A stretch of DNA of 62,762 bases from an uncultured Nitrososphaerales archaeon (GTDB taxonomy: Archaea; Thermoproteota; Nitrososphaeria; Nitrososphaerales; JACAEJ01): the NCBI GenBank assembly GCA_938091495.1, contig CALLJF010000019.1, forward strand, positions 1-62,762, given 5' to 3'. A program made the translations under genes and the position numbers. The notes below the pieces were generated by a model that was not told the origin of the DNA, searched no databases, and saw nothing but the letters and a program-made list of their open reading frames with translations. This document shows positions 61,119 through 62,762 of the stretch, in pieces. Positions within the stretch are counted from its first letter, which is position 1. The number at the start of each line of letters is the position of its first letter.

Positions 61119-62312
61119 GATCAAGGACGTGAGATCAGTAACCTTTGATATTTGTTCTTCAGTTATCGATTCTACGTCTGCTCTTATTGATGACAATGAA
61201 ATGCCTTGCTCCAGCACCAAAGCAACGCTGGCTATTTGAGGTTGGTCTATGGGATTGCCTATACAACTGAGTATGCGAGTATAAACCTCTCTTATCCCTT
61301 TTACTTCGTTATATACCTTATCTGCAATTCTTTGAGCCAAGATATTAAAGAGCTTGCCAGTATGATTGACTGGATTCTTGCCAGCCGATGCCTCCATAGA
61401 ACATTCTCTTAAAGGCGTGATCAAGCCGTTGGACCTATTGCCTCTGCCTGTGTTACCATCGTCTCCAGCTTCAGCTGAAGTTCCTGTCACAGTAAGATAG
61501 AATACACCCTTCTGGTAATCGTCTGCAGGATTCATCCTCAACCTTACATTCATATCTGTAATCTTAGAGGAAAAATCTTCGACTCTCTTCTTAGTATCCT
61601 CCATGATGCTAATATAGTGGCTCTTATCAGGAATTAAGCTACTTATCGTAGCTGCAGCAATTGTAAGATTGATTTCCCTGTCCTTTCTTAAGCCCATAAC
61701 TTTTATATCCTCTCCTAACTCAGGAATTTCCTTCTTTAGCTTGTCAGAATTTAAGAATCTCTCAGTTTCTAGAACAAGTCTTTCCGTTGGGCTTAAAGGT
61801 GCGTAGCCAACTCCTATAGAAGTATCGTTGGATGAAGGTATGCCCTTAGATTTTTCGAATATATGGATAAGGTCAGCCGATCCTTGCTTTATTCTGTAAT
61901 CTACTATAATGTGCTTCTCGGGATCAAGAAACCTCATATTTGACTTGAAAAATTTCTTTATTGCTGATACGGTAAGCCTTCCCACAGGTATAGGCTCTAT
62001 CTTATTTTCTTTTGCTATGAAGCTTACAGCTCTTCCTGCAACAATTACATATATAGGCTCTATAACATCTCCTCCGCCGAACACAGGGTTAGACCTGCCA
62101 CCTACTAGAAGGCCTTTGTCTACATTATGATGTAATATGGTGCCATAATTTTGAAGATAGTATTCACATAAGGCTCTAGAGACGGATTCTGATGCCCCAT
62201 CTATGAGGCTGTCAGGATGACCTTGCCCTTTACGCTCTACAATCTCTACCTCAAGGTCCTCTATTGCAGTGGTCCTAAGTTGCTCAATATGAATATGCCT
62301 CTCCATAATCAA
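61092..62312 (-). CDS. mat: Archaeal S-adenosylmethionine synthetase
   Basis: [61 protein letters not shown]. Confidence 0.95.
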   Translation of the reverse strand: MIMERHIHIEQLRTTAIEDLEVEIVERKGQGHPDSLIDGASESVSRALCEYYLQNYGTILHHNVDKGLLVGGRSNPVFGGGDVIEPIYVIVAGRAVSFIAKENKIEPIPVGRLTVSAIKKFFKSNMRFLDPEKHIIVDYRIKQGSADLIHIFEKSKGIPSSNDTSIGVGYAPLSPTERLVLETERFLNSDKLKKEIPELGEDIKVMGLRKDREINLTIAAATISSLIPDKSHYISIMEDTKKRVEDFSSKITDMNVRLRMNPADDYQKGVFYLTVTGTSAEAGDDGNTGRGNRSNGLITPLRECSMEASAGKNPVNHTGKLFNILAQRIADKVYNEVKGIREVYTRILSCIGNPIDQPQIASVALVLEQGISLSSIRADVESITEEQISKVTDLTSLILSGSIRFF

Positions 62313-62321
62313 GCATTCCTT

Positions 62322-62561
62322 TTAAAGATCCTCTACAATTCTGATGAAGAGTACGTTGTTACCTCTTATAACAACTTTTCCGTAGTTAGCCAAGAGATTA
62401 TTTTTGTTGTATTCCTCTGCATCTATCAGAATCAAGTTCATGTAGGGATCGATGTTACACATCTTTCCCTTATATTCTATATCGCTTTTTAATCTAACTA
62501 CAACGTGCTTGTTTATGGCCTTTTGTAGTGCCGTTATGGGTTTCTTCACGACCTGAGACAA
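62322..62561 (-). CDS. Sm-like (LSm/SmAP) RNA-binding protein
   Basis: HVVVRLKSDIEYKGKMCNIDPYMNLILIDA...VVIRGNNVLFI. Confidence 0.92.
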   Translation of the reverse strand: MSQVVKKPITALQKAINKHVVVRLKSDIEYKGKMCNIDPYMNLILIDAEEYNKNNLLANYGKVVIRGNNVLFIRIVEDL

Positions 62562-62762
62562 TAAATAATTCCCCTTGCTCTAGTTCTTCTATTCAAAGAG
62601 GTCTAAAATAAAAATCTTCCTAAAATCAACTCAAAGCTAAATATGTGGGATAACGTTTTATTCTAAGTTTTTAATCTTTGAACCTTAAGGGCTAAAAATG
62701 CTCATAAACCAAGATGTCAATGAGGTAGACTGGATTCCCAAGAACTTAGCCCTTAAACTGAA

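Overview
The window is archaeal chromosomal DNA. Support: class I LysRS, ABCE1, ribosomal protein S25e, RpoK, archaeal MAT, LSm, Rio2, an archaeal-type DNA ligase and intron-containing tRNAs. Most of it is housekeeping: Mrp/NBP35, ThyX, AspA, a CBS protein, Rieske, ABCE1, Nre repair protein, an HDAC-like protein, a heat-shock locus, LysS, a P-type ATPase, flavoproteins, a class II RNR, Get3/ArsA, a prenyl synthase, ligase, Rio2 and MAT. The main accessory region runs from about 17.45 to 35 kb, directly downstream of tRNA-Arg(GCG). It holds a minus-strand, translationally coupled 8-gene operon: P-loop ATPase-wHTH, an unknown 239-aa protein, a full-length Argonaute (pAgo), NurA, HerA, Mre11, Rad50 and an unknown 275-aa protein. 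A long, apparently catalytic pAgo embedded in a HerA-NurA-Mre11-Rad50 end-resection operon is the best candidate for an undescribed system. Beside it lies a 775-aa protein with a caspase/legumain-like C-terminal His-Cys domain. Other points of note are a Phr-like heat-shock locus with a perfect operator palindrome, a tRNA-Asn that appears to need two tiny introns removed, and several decayed genes (methyltransferase, Aag glycosylase, PIN toxin, membrane protein). All assignments are from reading translated motifs by eye; no database search was run.
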